Shown: positions 43,301 to 55,729 of the stretch, one piece after another
How the letters are laid out: every line of letters begins with the position of its first letter
Numbering within the stretch: position 1 is the stretch's first letter
Origin: Brasenia schreberi
Lineage: Eukaryota > Streptophyta > Magnoliopsida > Nymphaeales > Cabombaceae
Length of the DNA: 64,000 nt
NCBI GenBank assembly: GCA_036023115.1
Contig: JAYKKT010000076.1
Span: forward strand, 248,001 to 312,000
Direction of reading: 5' to 3'
Made by a program: the position numbers and the translations under genes
Notes under the pieces: generated by a model
What the model was told of the DNA's origin: nothing
The model's database searches: none
What the model saw: only the letters and a program-made list of their open reading frames with translations

Positions 43301-43701
43301 GTTGGGTCTTCGCCAACATGGTCGTCCGCCTCCGTTTCTGCCTTCCGGAGATGACTTCAAATGATATTTTGGTAAGAACAGGGTCTTGGACGTTCGAGAT
43401 CCTGGGGTGTGAATCAGATACAAGAGTTGCTGCGCCGGGCTCGACAGGTGCTCCGGTTCCGGGCTCTTCTTGGCTCTCCTGGTCCTGTCTTGATCGGGCC
43501 AAGCCACTTCGGGGTTTCAAAACATGTTTTAACAGGGTTTTCAAAAGCCATATCGTATGTTTTTGAAAGATATAGTTTAAAACATATGTACAGGGTTGTT
43601 TGGAAGGCTCCTGGGTTTCCAAACTCAAAATGGCCCTTTGGGGGCTGCTTGTATAAAACCATATTTGTTTAAGAAATTCGTGGGATTTCGGGGTGTTTAC
43701 A
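40375..43701 (-). mobile_element. Solo LTR L11 (target repeat GGTGG)
   Basis: 3327 bp from TGTAGACACGCG to GGTGTTTACA. GGTGG flanks it at 40370-40374 and 43702-43706, and L7 continues across it without loss. Contents: 14-bp array 40891-40985 (about seven units), tandem array about 41020-41520, TATA complement near 42460-42470, telomere-like block about 42600-42870. Confidence 0.95.
40891..40985 (-). repeat. 14-bp minisatellite in L11
   Basis: About seven copies of GAAGGGAAATAACC, the longest run of this unit that I saw in the window. Confidence 0.9.
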
Positions 43702-43961
43702 GGTGGTTTAGGGGTTTAGGGCTTAGCTAGGTGGGTTGGTCTTGGGGTGAGGTTTAGTGAGATGGGTTAGGTGATTAGGCTAGGATTAGGTTAGGTCTAA
43801 GGAAATTAGGCTTGGTTTAGGGAAGGATTAGGGAAGTGGGTTAGGTGATTAGGTTGGGATTAGGCCGGGATTAGGGAAGTGGGTTAGGTGATTAGGCTAG
43901 GTTTAGGCCAGGATTAGGGTTTTTTTATTAGGATTGGGTTAGGAAGCTCCCTTTGCATAAC
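43702..43961 (-). mobile_element. LTR L7 of Eb, piece d
   Basis: Telomere-like GGTTTAGGG/GATTAGG block of L7, from the GGTGG repeat to ATAAC (43957-43961), the target repeat of L12. Confidence 0.88.
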
Positions 43962-46900
43962 TGTAAACACCCCGAAATCCCACGAATTTCTTAAACGAAT
44001 CTGGTTTTATACAAGCAGCCCCAAAGGGCCATTTTGAGTTTGGAAACCCAGGAGCCTTCCAAACAACCCTGCGTATATGTTTTAAACTTTATCTTTCAAA
44101 AACATATGATATAGCTTTTGAAAACCCTTTTAAAACATGTTTTGAAACCCCGAAGTGGCTTGGCCCGATCAAGACAGGACCAGGAGAGCCAAGAAGAGCC
44201 CGGAACCGGAGCACCTGTCGAGCCCGGCGCAGCAACTCTTGTATCTGATTCACACCCCAGGATCTCGAACGTCCAAGACCCTGTTCTTACCAAAATATCA
44301 TTTGAAGTCATCTCCGGAAGGCAGAAACGGAGGCGGATGACCATGTTGGCGAAGACCCAACGCAGACGGAGTACTGATGCTGTCAGGCCCCGCACGAATC
44401 GTCCGTTTCGAACCCAGCTCGAAGGAGTCAGAGTTCAGTTTGGATTGGATCTGGACCATATATATCCAGATTCCAATCCAAACCCATATGTGGACTTGGA
44501 TTTGGATTTGGATCCAGAGATCCAATCCAATATCCATATCCATGGCCCACATCACCTTCTCATAAATGGAGGTGGGGCCCACTTGAAATTCACGTGGGAT
44601 ATTGGGCATGAGAGAGAGTGGGGTTGAAAAATATCAAGAGTGTTGTATTAAGCTTGACTTGTGTGTCAAGTTTGGGTTAATCATGTGGGTTAGCCTAATT
44701 GAGTGGGTTTAAGCTTGTAATTAGCTAAAACCTAACCTAGGGCTGCACCAACATGGGGTGATCAAGGTCTATGGGCCATGCTAGGGGAGCTCCTTCACCT
44801 AAACCTAACCCAAAATGCCTAAACCTAGCCTAAACCCCTAATCCACCCCTAATCTGAACCTAATCACCTAACCCACTTCCCTAATCCCGGCCTAATCCCA
44901 ACCTAATCACCTAACCCACTCCCCTAATCCTTCCCTAAACCTAGATTAATTCCCCTAATCCTAGCCTAAACCTAGCCTAATCACCTAACCTAGCTCACTA
45001 AACCTCACCCTAAAACCCAACCACCTAACCTAGCCCTAAACCCCTAAACCACCCTTAGCCCACGATTTATCAAAACACCTAGTTTTAAAATATCTGGCCC
45101 AACCCCATCCAGCCCACCTTATCTACATACTACCCTACCTAAACCACCTAACCACTACCCACAACCCAGCCCTAACCGACCTACCCATCCCCTATTTAAA
45201 CCCCCCTCATTGTGGGCGGGTTTTCCAAGTGGAAACCACCCCTTCCATCCAGCCGGGCCCTCTCCTTCTCCCATTTCTCATCCAGCCGTGACCACTCCCC
45301 AGCAGCTCCAGCTCCTCCACCAGCAGCCACCTGCTCCGCCACCTTCCCTCTTCCGTCCACCACCGCTGCCCCCCAGCCGGACGCCACCATCTTCCCCCAA
45401 CTCCACCAGCCGACAACCACCTGCCCGCCACTCTCCCACTCCATCCGCCTCTTCTCCCCATTCGGTAAGTCCCCCTAACTCCCTCAAAGCCACTCTCTAC
45501 CACCTCTCCACTCTTAGCCACCCATCTTCCCTTCAGCTCAGCCCCTTTGCCGCCACCACCTAAGCCTAGCCGAACCTAGGATAACCCAAGTGGCTGGCCA
45601 CTACTTAGCCACCATCTCCCATTCGGCCAACCCCCCTAGGTGTCCTATTTGGCCTTCCCACTAGCTCACCTTCTAGGTCCAGTTTCCCTAAGTACCTAAC
45701 TTCCCTAGTGACCCTAAGACCCACTTATTCAGCCACTCTAAACTCCCTACTTGGAGGCGCCGCCTACTTGCCACCGGCCCCCTTCGAGGCGTCTATCCCG
45801 CGCCCCACTTGCAGCCGGCCAGCACCCTTGATCACCTACCTTCGCGGAGCTCCCACTTGCAGCCCAAGGCCAAGCCTACGCTCAAGCAAGACCTCTACGG
45901 ACCAGCTACTCGTAAGTGTCTAAACTCGGTCTTTAGTCATACACTTGCTTGAAATTCAATTTGATACGGGGTTGTAATAACGGAGCATAGTCTCCCCCCG
46001 CTTGTAATAACGTGGCTTGGCACAACCACACACGTGCACTCTCTTAGTCGTGCACAATTTTGAACACACACGGGCCTAATCAGCCCCTAATATATAAGTG
46101 TACGTATATATTTCATTTCCGAAGGGTTTTGTTTAAGTTGGGTGCGTTGTCTTTCAATTCGAACACTCTCACACACATTGAGCTTTCGCTCTTATTTTGA
46201 AAGACCCAAGTAAGGGCCGACCTATACTATTTGGGTTTCATTTCATGTCGTGTGAGTAAGTCTTTCAATTTAAACACTCTCACACACATTGAGCTTTCGC
46301 TCTTATTTGAAAGACCCAAGTAAGGGCCGACCTATACTATTTGGGTTTCATTTCTTGTCGTGTGAGTAAGTCTTTCAATTCAAGCACTTTCACACACATT
46401 GAGCCTTCGCTCTTACTCCCAAGACCTTAGTAAAGGCCTTATTGCAGTTATATTTGGGTTTCATTTATGTCGTGTGTGTAGTACTTCAATTCAAGCACTC
46501 TCACCCACATTGAGCCTTCGCTCTTATTTGCAAGACCCGAGTAAGGGCTCATATACATAAAGATATATATATATCTCCCTTCGGTTATTTCCCTTCGGTC
46601 ATTTCCCTTCGGTTATTTCCCTTCTGTTATTTCCCTTCAGTATTGTCTTTACATTTCGGGTTTTCCCTTTGGAGTAGCGTGAGTTTGCATTGCATCTACG
46701 CCATACCACGAGGTAGGACGCATATTGCATCGAAGCAACCCCCGCTCGAATTCGCCCATGTAGTGGAGTGTTCATAACACACAAACTAGGCGACCCAAAA
46801 AGGGATAAAAGAAAAGACTTAGGCACGTGCAAATCCACGTGATCTAAAACATGCAATCGCATCTTAAAGACCCGAAATAGACACCTCGAACCGTTTCGTA

Positions 46901-47154
46901 GACTTTCTCCCCAAAACTCGATTTTTGCAAAAGCGTACAGACTGACCCTTGCGCATCGGTGCAAGAAGGTCTGCGACGACAAGAGCTCACTTGCTCACAG
47001 TCGCCACGTTTAGAAGTCAGTGTTAAATATATCTTCGCTAGCTTAAGTAAGCTAGCTGGCACGCCCTGTTTGTATACATAGGCCTTAGACGCACGATAAG
47101 ATCCACTCCAAGCCACGAAAGAGGCGAAGAGGCGGGGATTTTCGCGCGTCTACA
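43962..47154 (+). mobile_element. Solo LTR L12, plus orientation (target repeat ATAAC)
   Basis: 3193 bp from TGTAAACACC to GCGTCTACA, flanked by ATAAC at 43957-43961 and 47155-47159. Order: hairpin block near 44440-44490, telomere-like block about 44800-45060, TATA 45192-45200, leader with GTAAGT at 45465 and 45912, tandem array about 46150-46545, 14-bp repeats about 46577-46640. It is the only one of the four L7 insertions that lies opposite to L7. Confidence 0.95.
45192..45200 (+). promoter_or_regulatory. Candidate TATA box of L12
   Basis: CTATTTAAA at the conserved LTR position, followed by the CCCCTCATTGTGGGCGGG variant of the downstream motif. Confidence 0.63.
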
Positions 47155-48070
47155 ATAACCCATAGACCTTATTGCATCATGTTGGTGCAGCCCTAGGTTA
47201 GGTTTTTGGCTAATACAAGCTTAAACCCATGCTAATTAGGCTAACCCACATGATTAACCCCAAACTTGACACACAAGTCAAGCTTAATTACAATCACCCT
47301 CAAATCTTATCCTCCCCCACTCTCTCTCATGCCCATAATCCCACATGAATTTCAAGTGGGCCCCACCTCCATTTATGAGAAGGTGATGTGGGCCATGGAT
47401 GTGGATATTAGATTGGATCTCTGGATCCAAATCCAAATCCAAATCCACACATGGGTTTGGATTGGGATCTGGATATATATGGTCCAGATCCAATCCAAAC
47501 TGAATTCTGACTCCTTCAGGCTGTGTTCGAAACGAACGGTTTGTGCGGGGTCTGACAGCATCAGTACTCCGTCTGCGTTCTAGATCCAATCCAAACTGAA
47601 TTCTGACTCCTTCAGGCTGTGTTCGAAACGAACGGTTTGTGCGGGGTCTGACAGCATCAGTACTCCGTCTGCGTTGGGTCTTCGCCAACATGATCGTCCG
47701 CTTCTATTTTCACCTTTCGGAGATGATTTCAAGTGATGTCTGATTATAACAGGGTCTTCACGTTCGAGATCCAGGGGGTGGATTCAATACGAGAATTGTT
47801 GTGCTGGGCTGGACTTGTGCTCCAGTTTCGGGCTCTCTTTAGCTTTTCTGGTCCTGTCTTGATTAGGCCAAGCTGCTTCAGGGGTTTCAAAATGTGTTTT
47901 AAAAGGTTTTTAAAACCATATTATACATATTTAAAACATATAAAGTTTAAAACATATGTACAGGGTTGTCTGGAAGGCTCCTGGGTTTCCAAACTCAAAA
48001 TAGCCCTTTGGGGCTGCTTTTATAAAACTAGGTTGATTTGAAAAATTCGTGGGATTTCAGGGTGTTTACA
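47155..48070 (-). mobile_element. LTR L7 of Eb, piece e (5' terminus of the 5' LTR)
   Basis: From the ATAAC repeat to the LTR terminus GGTGTTTACA at 48070. It includes the hairpin block and a 96-bp tandem duplication (47486-47677). The next bases, GATAG, begin Ea's RT coding sequence. Confidence 0.88.
47486..47677. repeat. 96-bp tandem duplication inside L7
   Basis: AGATCCAATCC at 47486 recurs at 47582, and the copies match to the CCGTCTGCGT motif. The other LTRs have a single copy, so this is a local event in L7. Confidence 0.9.
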
Positions 48071-50939
48071 GATAGTACTGCAAATCATGAAATGTTTTCG
48101 TTTATGGATGGCTATTCAGGCTATAATCAAATCAAACTAAGTCCACGAGATCAGGGTAAGACCGCCTTCACAACCCCATGGGGCACGTACTGCTATATAG
48201 TCATGCCCTTTGGTTTGAAAAATGCCGGCGCAACATACCAAAGAGCCATGACCACGATCTTCCATGATCAAATTCATGAGCTCGTAGAAGTGTATGTAGA
48301 TGATCTCTTGGCAAAATCCAAAACCCGATGCACTCATATCGAATGTTTGCAAAAGATTTTCGAAAGGCTTAGGCTTTACAAAGTAAAGCTAAACCCTCAA
48401 AAATGTGTATTCGGGGTAGAATCAGGGAAGCTTCAAGGCTTTATGGTAGGCCAAAGGGGTATAGAAGTCGACCCCTCTAAGTGTCGAGCCATCATAAACA
48501 TGGCTCCACCCTCCAATCTCACCCAAATTCGTAGCCTCCAGGGTCGATTACAATCCGTTCGCCGATTCATATCAAATCTGGCGACTAGATGCGAACCCTT
48601 CAACAAGTTGTCGAGGAAGGGCACGAAATTCTTATGGGATGACGAATGCCAGAAGTCCTTCGAGAGACTAAAGGCATACCTGGTTAATCCCCCCGTTTTG
48701 AATCCTCCAAAGCAAGGAAAATCGCTTTTACTCTACATTTCTATGCATGCGAATGCTTTAGGAGCCCTACTGGCTCAATACGAGGATGACACCCACAAGG
48801 AGTATGCCATCTACTATATTTCGAAAACTCTCTTGGCTTATGAATGAAATTATCAAGCCATGGAGAAGACGTGCTTGGCCCTAGTCTGGGCCTGCCAGAA
48901 ATTCAAACACTATTTCCTAGATCATGAGATCTGGATAGTGTCCAAGCTTGATCCAATCAAGCACTTGTTCGAAAAACCCATTCTCACGGGTAGATTGGGC
49001 AAATGGCAACTCCTTCTAATGGAGTATGACCTGAAATACCATCACCAGATCTCCATTAAGGGGCAAGCCCTAGCAGATTACGTGGCTGAGTTCCCCCTGG
49101 AGGACGCATATCCCACACTTGATGAAATGCCTGATGAAGGCATATTACAAAACCATTTCCAAAACCACATTTTGGCAAACTCTTTCGAAAACCAAGTGTG
49201 GAAGATGCACTTCGATGGGGCACGAAACCAACGAGGAGCTGGTGCTGGGGTCATCCTCATCTCCCCTGAAAAGGGCGAGATTCCCATAGCAATCCGCCTA
49301 GATTTCGAATGTTCCAACAACATAGCTGAGTATGAAGCACTCATACAAGGCTTAAGGGTTTCGAAAACTCTAGGGGCATCATGCATTGAGGTCTTTGGAG
49401 ATTCGCTCCTTGTTATAAACCAGGTTTTGAAAATTTGGCAAGTACGTAATGAAAAACTACTTCCATATCACGAGTTGGCCACTTGATTGGTTAAGTCGTT
49501 CCAATCGTGCAGACTCACACACGTGGGAAGAGAGGACAATCGCATCGCCGATGCCCTCTCCTCCTTGGGTTCAGCCCTAAAGGTCGATCCCATTTCAGGG
49601 ACCTGATCTTTAGAAATATGGCATGCGCCCAACCCATCCACACACGATTTGGATATTTGCCAAAATAACCCAGACTCTATTAAAAAAACCTGGTTTTATG
49701 ACATCAAACATTTTCTAGAAAATGGGGGATTCACCAAGGATGCCACATCCAAAGATAAGGCATTCATCCATAAGATTTCGACCCGATACACCATTCTAGG
49801 TGGGGTTCTATACAAAAAAAAGTTTTACCGGCATCCTACTTAGGTGTAACGATCTAGAGGAGGCTAAGATAGTGATGCATGAATTCCACGATGGAGAATG
49901 TGGAGGTAATGTTAATGCCAACATGATGGCAATGAAAATACTTAGGGGGGGCTATTTCTGGTCCACCCTGAAAAAGGATTGTCACGATCATGTTAGGAAG
50001 TGTCATCCATGCTAAGTGCATGGGCATGCCATTCATATCCCATCATCTGCATTGCATTCCGTGGTCAGCCCCTGGCCATTTACCATGTGGGTGTTTGACA
50101 TCGTAGGCCCCATATTTCCAAAAGCCTCGAATGGGCATCGATTCATTTTAGCAGTCACGGAGTATTTCTCTAAGTGGGTGGAAGCCATTTCCCTAACCAA
50201 CATGCTGGGGCAACATGTGGTGGCTTTCATCAGGAGGAATATCTTGGCTCGATTTGGGGTTCCACGAGACCTTGTGTCTGATAATGGCACCCCATTCAAG
50301 AATGAGCGGATGGTTAAGTTGTGCAACACGTATGGCATAACTCACCACTTCTCCTCGCCCTACTACCCTCAAGGCAACGGCCAAGCCGAAGCCACAAACA
50401 AGACTCTCATTAGTATAATTGAGAAAACCTTAGAGAAGGGTAGGACGTGGCACGACAAGCTGGATGAAGCCTTATGGGCTTATAGGACTTCCATCCGGAC
50501 TCCCACGAATGCCACACCATTTGAATTGGTCTATGGCACAAACGCCATTATTCCCATTCATACTCAATTACATTCATTCCATACATCCATAGCACTCAAC
50601 CTCCCCCTAGAGACGCTTCAGCATGCTAGGATGGCCGAACTAGATTTGCTAGATGAGAGGCGACTCCTTGCTATGAGTCATGCTCGTGCATACCAGCAAA
50701 GGATAGCCCGACACTATGGCAAACACATAAGACCTCACCACTTTGAAGTGGGGGATCTAGTCTTGAAAATCATCCACTATCGTGGCTCACATCTCCTTGG
50801 AAAGTGGCGCCTCAAGTGGGATGGACCCTATGTTGTACATGCAACCACCACGAACAACTCATATTGGTTGATCGATATAGAAGGTAGGAATTTAGCAGAT
50901 CCTATCAATATTCAATACTTAAAGAAGTATCATGCGTAG
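48071..50939 (+). pseudogene. Element Ea pol: RT (from the palm) to integrase, decayed
   Basis: Begins in RT at DSTANHEM, directly after Eb, so the N-terminal RT, protease and gag were displaced left of the window. RT motifs: FMDGYSGYNQI, the MPFGLKNAGATYQR block, and YVDD at 48293-48304. Then come the degenerate RNase H, aRNH (FDGA, AEYE, GDSL, ADAL) and integrase (zinc finger; AFDIVGP changed to VFDIVGP; VSDNG; GQAEA). Breaks: TGA 48845-48847, TGA 49484-49486, TGA 49604-49606, an A-run insertion near 49815 shifting frame, TAA 50013-50015. The last 308 codons of integrase (50016-50939) are open. This is the most decayed pol here, consistent with Ea being the oldest host layer. Confidence 0.93.
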
Positions 50940-52094
50940 GATTTGTAGTAAATTCCCCATTTTCGAAAATTTTAGGGATAGCTGCCCTGAGACCTCAAAA
51001 TAAGGTGCAAAGGCAAAGTTGTGTGACCCTGAGTGAGAGAATTCGCACTTGTGAAAGAGTGGAGTCTTCAAAAATCGTGGTTACATTTCAAAATCCTTCT
51101 TCTTACAAAGAAAGGCCTAGTTCAACATAGCAAGATACTTGCAAGTAGTACATGTTATTTCTAAATAGGCTGATCTGAAGTGGATCGAGTGTAAGCTTGG
51201 GATAAGTCCTCCCCTCTTCTCTTCTCCTTCCAAAAGGAAAACAAAAGCCCAAATAAAGGGAATTTCCCATCCAAAGTCGCTTTCCAAAAGAAAGAAACCA
51301 GAATTCAAAAGAAAAATTGATTCTCTTATGAAAAAGAGGGATTAAAGAAAAAATACTCCCAAAGGGAGACCCTCTATGAAAAAAAAGGAAAAAGAGGCTA
51401 TAAAGTTCAAAAAGAGCAGTTTTCTGCCTTCTATGCCTTAAACCACAGGACGCTTCAGAAGGGACCATGGTATCCCATCCCTGGCTTATCCCAAGCTAAA
51501 GCATGGTTCATTTCAGGGAATCCTAAAGTAAAAATAGGATTTACTTACTTGAATTTCATCTTGTTTGAGAATTCAATGTTTCGAGTAAGACGTAGGAATT
51601 TGAAACATAGCTTGTTTTCTTACAAAACCTCCGCTAGATAAGCGAGTGTCAAGACTCAAGCAAGGGCAAATACGAAGAGCTCGAGATCCTTAGGATTGAG
51701 ACTCAAGACAATTGTCCCTTTTGTAAATAGTTTGTAAATAGATTTTGAAAAATCGAACATCGAACAGCATAGGATTTGCTCACTTGGAGTAGCTGGCCTT
51801 GTAAGTCTCGAAAGTTCGACCATATTTGGTATCTGGGAGGTCGCCACTTTTGGCACCACACCCATCTACATTCCACGCATAGCATTTGCATAGCATGATC
51901 CCATCTTAGGACCAGATTCCATACACATCCCTTTGGCGTGATATCTCCTCCTACCAGGGTTTTAAAATTGAGATTGTGCTAAAGATTGGGACGATCCCAT
52001 ATTTTCGTGGTTAGATCTAGGGAGACATTGAAAGGGGTGTTTGTCATCTTTGCCCTTATCCAAATCGATTTGGACAAGGCCAAATAGGGGCATC
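50940..52094 (+). other. Element Ea: non-coding region between pol and 3' LTR
   Basis: 1155 bp, same order as in the other elements, with more substitutions and small deletions. Near-palindrome at 52055-52078. The lysine-rich frame is destroyed (GTG at the start and a stop after four codons). Confidence 0.85.
52082..52090 (+). promoter_or_regulatory. Altered polypurine tract of Ea
   Basis: AAATAGGGG then CATC and TGTAAACACC. The G-to-T change interrupts the purine run found in the other five copies. Confidence 0.82.
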
Positions 52095-53634
52095 TGTAAA
52101 CACCCCGAAATCCCATGAACTTCTCAAATCAACCTGGTTCTGTAAAAGCAGCCCCAAAGGGCTATTTTGTGTCTGGAAACCCAAGAGCCTTCCAGACAAC
52201 CCTGTACACATGTTATAAAACTTTATATGTTTTAAATATGTGTAATATAGTTTTGAAAGCTTTAAAATATGTTTTGAAACCCCACAAAGCGGCTTGGCCT
52301 GATCAAAGTAGGACCAGAAGAGCTAAAGAGAGCTCGGAACCGGAGCACATGTCGAGCCCAGCACAACAACTCTCGTATTGAATCCACCCCCAGGATCTCG
52401 AACGTCCAAGACCCTGTTATAATCAGACATCACTTGAAATTATCTCCGGAAGGTGAAAATAGAAGCGGACGACCATGTTGGCGAAGACCCAACGCAGACG
52501 GAGTACTGATGTGTCAGACCCCGCACAAACCGTTCGTTTCGAACACAGCCTGAAGGAGTCAGAATTCAGTTTGGATTGGATCTGGACCATATATATCCAG
52601 ATCCCAATCCAAACCTATGTGTGGATTTGGATTTGGATTTGGATCTAGAGATCCAATCCAATATCCACATCCATGGCCCACATCACCTTCTCATAAATGG
52701 AGGTGGGGCCCACTTGAAATTCACGTGGGATTATGGGCAAGAGAGAGAATGGGGAGGATAAGATTTGAGGGTAATTGTAATTAAGCTTGACTTGTGTGTC
52801 AAGTTTGGGGTTAATCATGTGGGTTAGCCTAATTAGTATGGGTTTAAGCTTGTATTAGCCAAAACCTAACCTAGGGTTGCACCAACATGAGGCAATAAGG
52901 TCTATGGGTTATGCAAAGGGAGCTCCCTAACCCAATCCTAAGCCAAAACCCCTAATCCTAGCCTTTTACCCTAATCCCAGCCTAATCCCAACCTAATCAC
53001 CTAACCCACTTCCCTAATCCCGGCCTAATCCCAACCTAATCACCTAACCCACCTCCCTAATCCTTCCCTAAACCTAGCCTAATTTCCTTAAACCTAACCT
53101 AATCCTAGCCTAATCACCTAACCCACCTCACTAAACCTCACCCCAAAACCAACCCACCTAGCTAAGCCCTAAACCCCTAAACCACCCCACCTAAACCTAG
53201 CACACCATATCCCTAAAACCCCTTAAAGTAAAATATCTAGCCCCTCCTCAAAACCAGCCCACCTTATCACCACACCACCACCACCTAAACCACCTTACCA
53301 CCCTCCAAATACCAGCCCCAACCGCCCTTCAAAAAGCTATATAAACCCCCCCCTAGTGGGCGGGCTTTTCAGCTTCTTCCATCTTGGGCCAGCCGATCTT
53401 GACCAACCACCTTCGAGCCGAACCTTCCACCTTGCTCCACTTGCACCACCACTACCCCCGGCTAGCTCCACCTCGCGCCACTAGTGCCTCCCGGCCTGCT
53501 CCACTCCACGCTGCAACCCACTTTCATCCGGCCGAACTCCATCCACCCAAATCACCCGGCTGCCCTCCTTGGACACCAACTCCCTTCATCCATCCAGTTA
53601 GTATCTCAACCCAACTTCATCCCCTCTTCACTCT
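52095..53634 (+). mobile_element. LTR L13: 3' LTR of Ea, interrupted
   Basis: Starts TGTAAACACC and covers the U3 hairpin, a telomere-like block (about 52920-53230), TATA 53337-53346 and part of the leader (with GTTAGTAT at the donor position). It is broken at 53634 by L14; ACTCT (53630-53634) is the expected target repeat. The remainder lies beyond the right edge. Its sequence variant resembles L7 of Eb more than the younger LTRs. Confidence 0.9.
53337..53346 (+). promoter_or_regulatory. Candidate TATA box of L13
   Basis: CTATATAAAC, the older-variant form of the box (CTATTTAAAC in younger LTRs), at the same position relative to the GGGCGGG motif. Confidence 0.65.
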
Positions 53635-55729
53635 TGTAGATGCGCGAAAATCCCCACGCCTCTTCGCCCTTTTCTGGGCTTGGAGTGGATCCTCTCGTGC
53701 GTCTAAGGCCTATTTATGCAAACAGGGCGTGCCAGCTAGCTTACCTATGCTAGCGAAGATATATTTTAAACTGACTTCTAATCGTGGTGACTGTGAGCAA
53801 GTGACCTCTTGTCGTCGCAGACCTTCTTGCACCAATGAGCAAGGATCAGTCTGTACGCTTTGCAAAAATCAAGTTTTTAGGGTAGAAAGCCTACGAAGCA
53901 GTTCGAGGTGTCTAATTCGGGTCTTTTAGATGCGATTGCATATTTTAGATCACGTGGATTTGCACGTGCCTAAGTCTTTCCTTTTATCCCTTTTCGGGCC
54001 ACCTAGTTTGTGTGTTATAAACACTCCACTACATGGGCGAATTTGAGCGGGGCTTGCTTTGATGCAATATGCGTCCTACCTCGTGGTATGGCGTAGATGC
54101 AATGCAAACTCACGCTACTCCAAAGGGAAAACCCGAAATGTAAAGACAATGCCGAAGGGAAATAACCGAAGGGAAATAGTCGAAGGGAAATAACCGAAGG
54201 GAAATGACTTGTAATGTAAATGCCGAAGGGAGATATGTATATAGAGTATGTATATGGGCCCTTACTCGGGTCTTGCAAATAAGAGCGAAGGCTCAATGTG
54301 GGTGCATGCTTGATTTGAAAGACTTACACACACGACATGAAATTAAACCCAAATATAACTTGCAGTATGGCCTTGACTAAGGTCTTGGGAATAAGAGCGA
54401 AAGCTCAATGTGTGTGAGTGCTTGAATTGAAGTACTATGCACACAACATGAAATTAAACCCAAATAGTATAACACAGCCCTTACTTGGGTCTTTCAAATA
54501 AGTGCGAAGGCTCAATGTGTGTGAGTGCTTGAATTGAAGACTTACACACACGACATGAAACGAAAACCCAAATAGTATAGGTCGGCCCTTACTTGGGTCT
54601 TTCAAATAAGAGCGAAGGCTCAATATGTGTGAGTGCTTGAATTGAAAGACTTACAGACACGACATGAAATGAAAACCCAAATAGTATAGGTCAGCCCTTA
54701 CTTGGGTCTTTCAAATAAGAGCGAAGGCTCAATGTGTGTGAGTGCTTGAATTGAAAGACTTACACACACGACATGAAATGAAAACCCAAATAGTATAGGT
54801 CGGCCCTTACTTGGGTCTTTCAAATAAGAGCGAAGGCTCAATGTGTGTGAGTGCTTGAATTGAAAGACAACACACCCAACTTAAGCAAAACCCTACGAAA
54901 ATCAAAGTATATGTATATATTTATGTATTAGGGGCTGATTAGGCCCGTGTGTGTTCAAAATCGTGCACAACTAAGAGAGTGCACGTGTGTGGGTGTGCCA
55001 AGCCACGTTATTACAAGCGGGGGGAGACTACGCTCCGTTATTACAACCCCGTATCGAATTGAATCTTAAGCAAGTATACAACTAAGGACCGAGTTAGGCA
55101 CTTACTAATAGCTGGTCCGAAGAAGCCTTGCTTGAGCGTGGGCTTGGCCTTCGCCTTGGGCTGCAAAAGGAAGCTCCACGAGGTTGAACGGAAAGGGGAG
55201 GTGCTGGCCGGATGTCCTTGGTGCGCGGAAGAGGCGCCTTGAAGATGGCCGGCTGCTAAGGATGGGCTAGTTTTGGTGTATTGGGCTAAAGGGCCTAAGT
55301 AGGATCACTAAGGGAGTATGGCACTAAGGGAAGGGAACTAGCTAGGGGAAGGTTATGGCTGGCGGATGGCTGGTTGAATGAAGAGGATGACAGTCGGTTG
55401 GAGTGGCCGACTAGAAGGACTGGATGGTGGCGGGTTGCTAGGGTGGCTAGGAGTGGTGTAAGGGAAGGGAACTAGCTAGGAGATGGGGTCAAGTGGTAGT
55501 GGGTGTAGTGAGTGTAGTGGGGTGATATGGACAGGTCTTAGGGAGTCGGATAGGGTGGCCGAATGGAGCTAAGGTGTCTAGGTGGTGGCGGGTAGTTAGG
55601 GTGGTTACGGGCCTGACCGAGTGGGAATGGTGGCAGCAAGTGGAATGGCTGGTGTTAGGGTGATATGGTAGGGGGTTAGGTGGCTGAGAGTGGAGAGGGA
55701 GTGGAGAAGGTGAGATGAAGGATGGGGTA
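53635..55729 (-). mobile_element. LTR L14, partial, inserted in L13
   Basis: Starts TGTAGATGCGCG and runs through the tandem array (about 54273-54870) into the leader region, where it is broken at 55729 by Eg. GGGTA (55725-55729) is Eg's expected target repeat. Nearly identical to 25222-27313 of L8 with a net offset change of one base. Its other end is right of the window. Confidence 0.9.

Larger units (their letters stand above)
22466..48070 (-). mobile_element. Element Eb (minus strand), visible part with nested insertions
   Basis: Read on the minus strand: 5' LTR starting at 48070, running in five pieces to 24734; PBS 24710-24727; gag from 24591; protease fragment to 22466. It is inserted in the RT of Ea, where GATAG (48071-48075) is the expected target repeat. 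It is the only place in the window where PBS, gag and protease survive. Joining the five LTR pieces gives about 3.55 kb. Confidence 0.88.
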
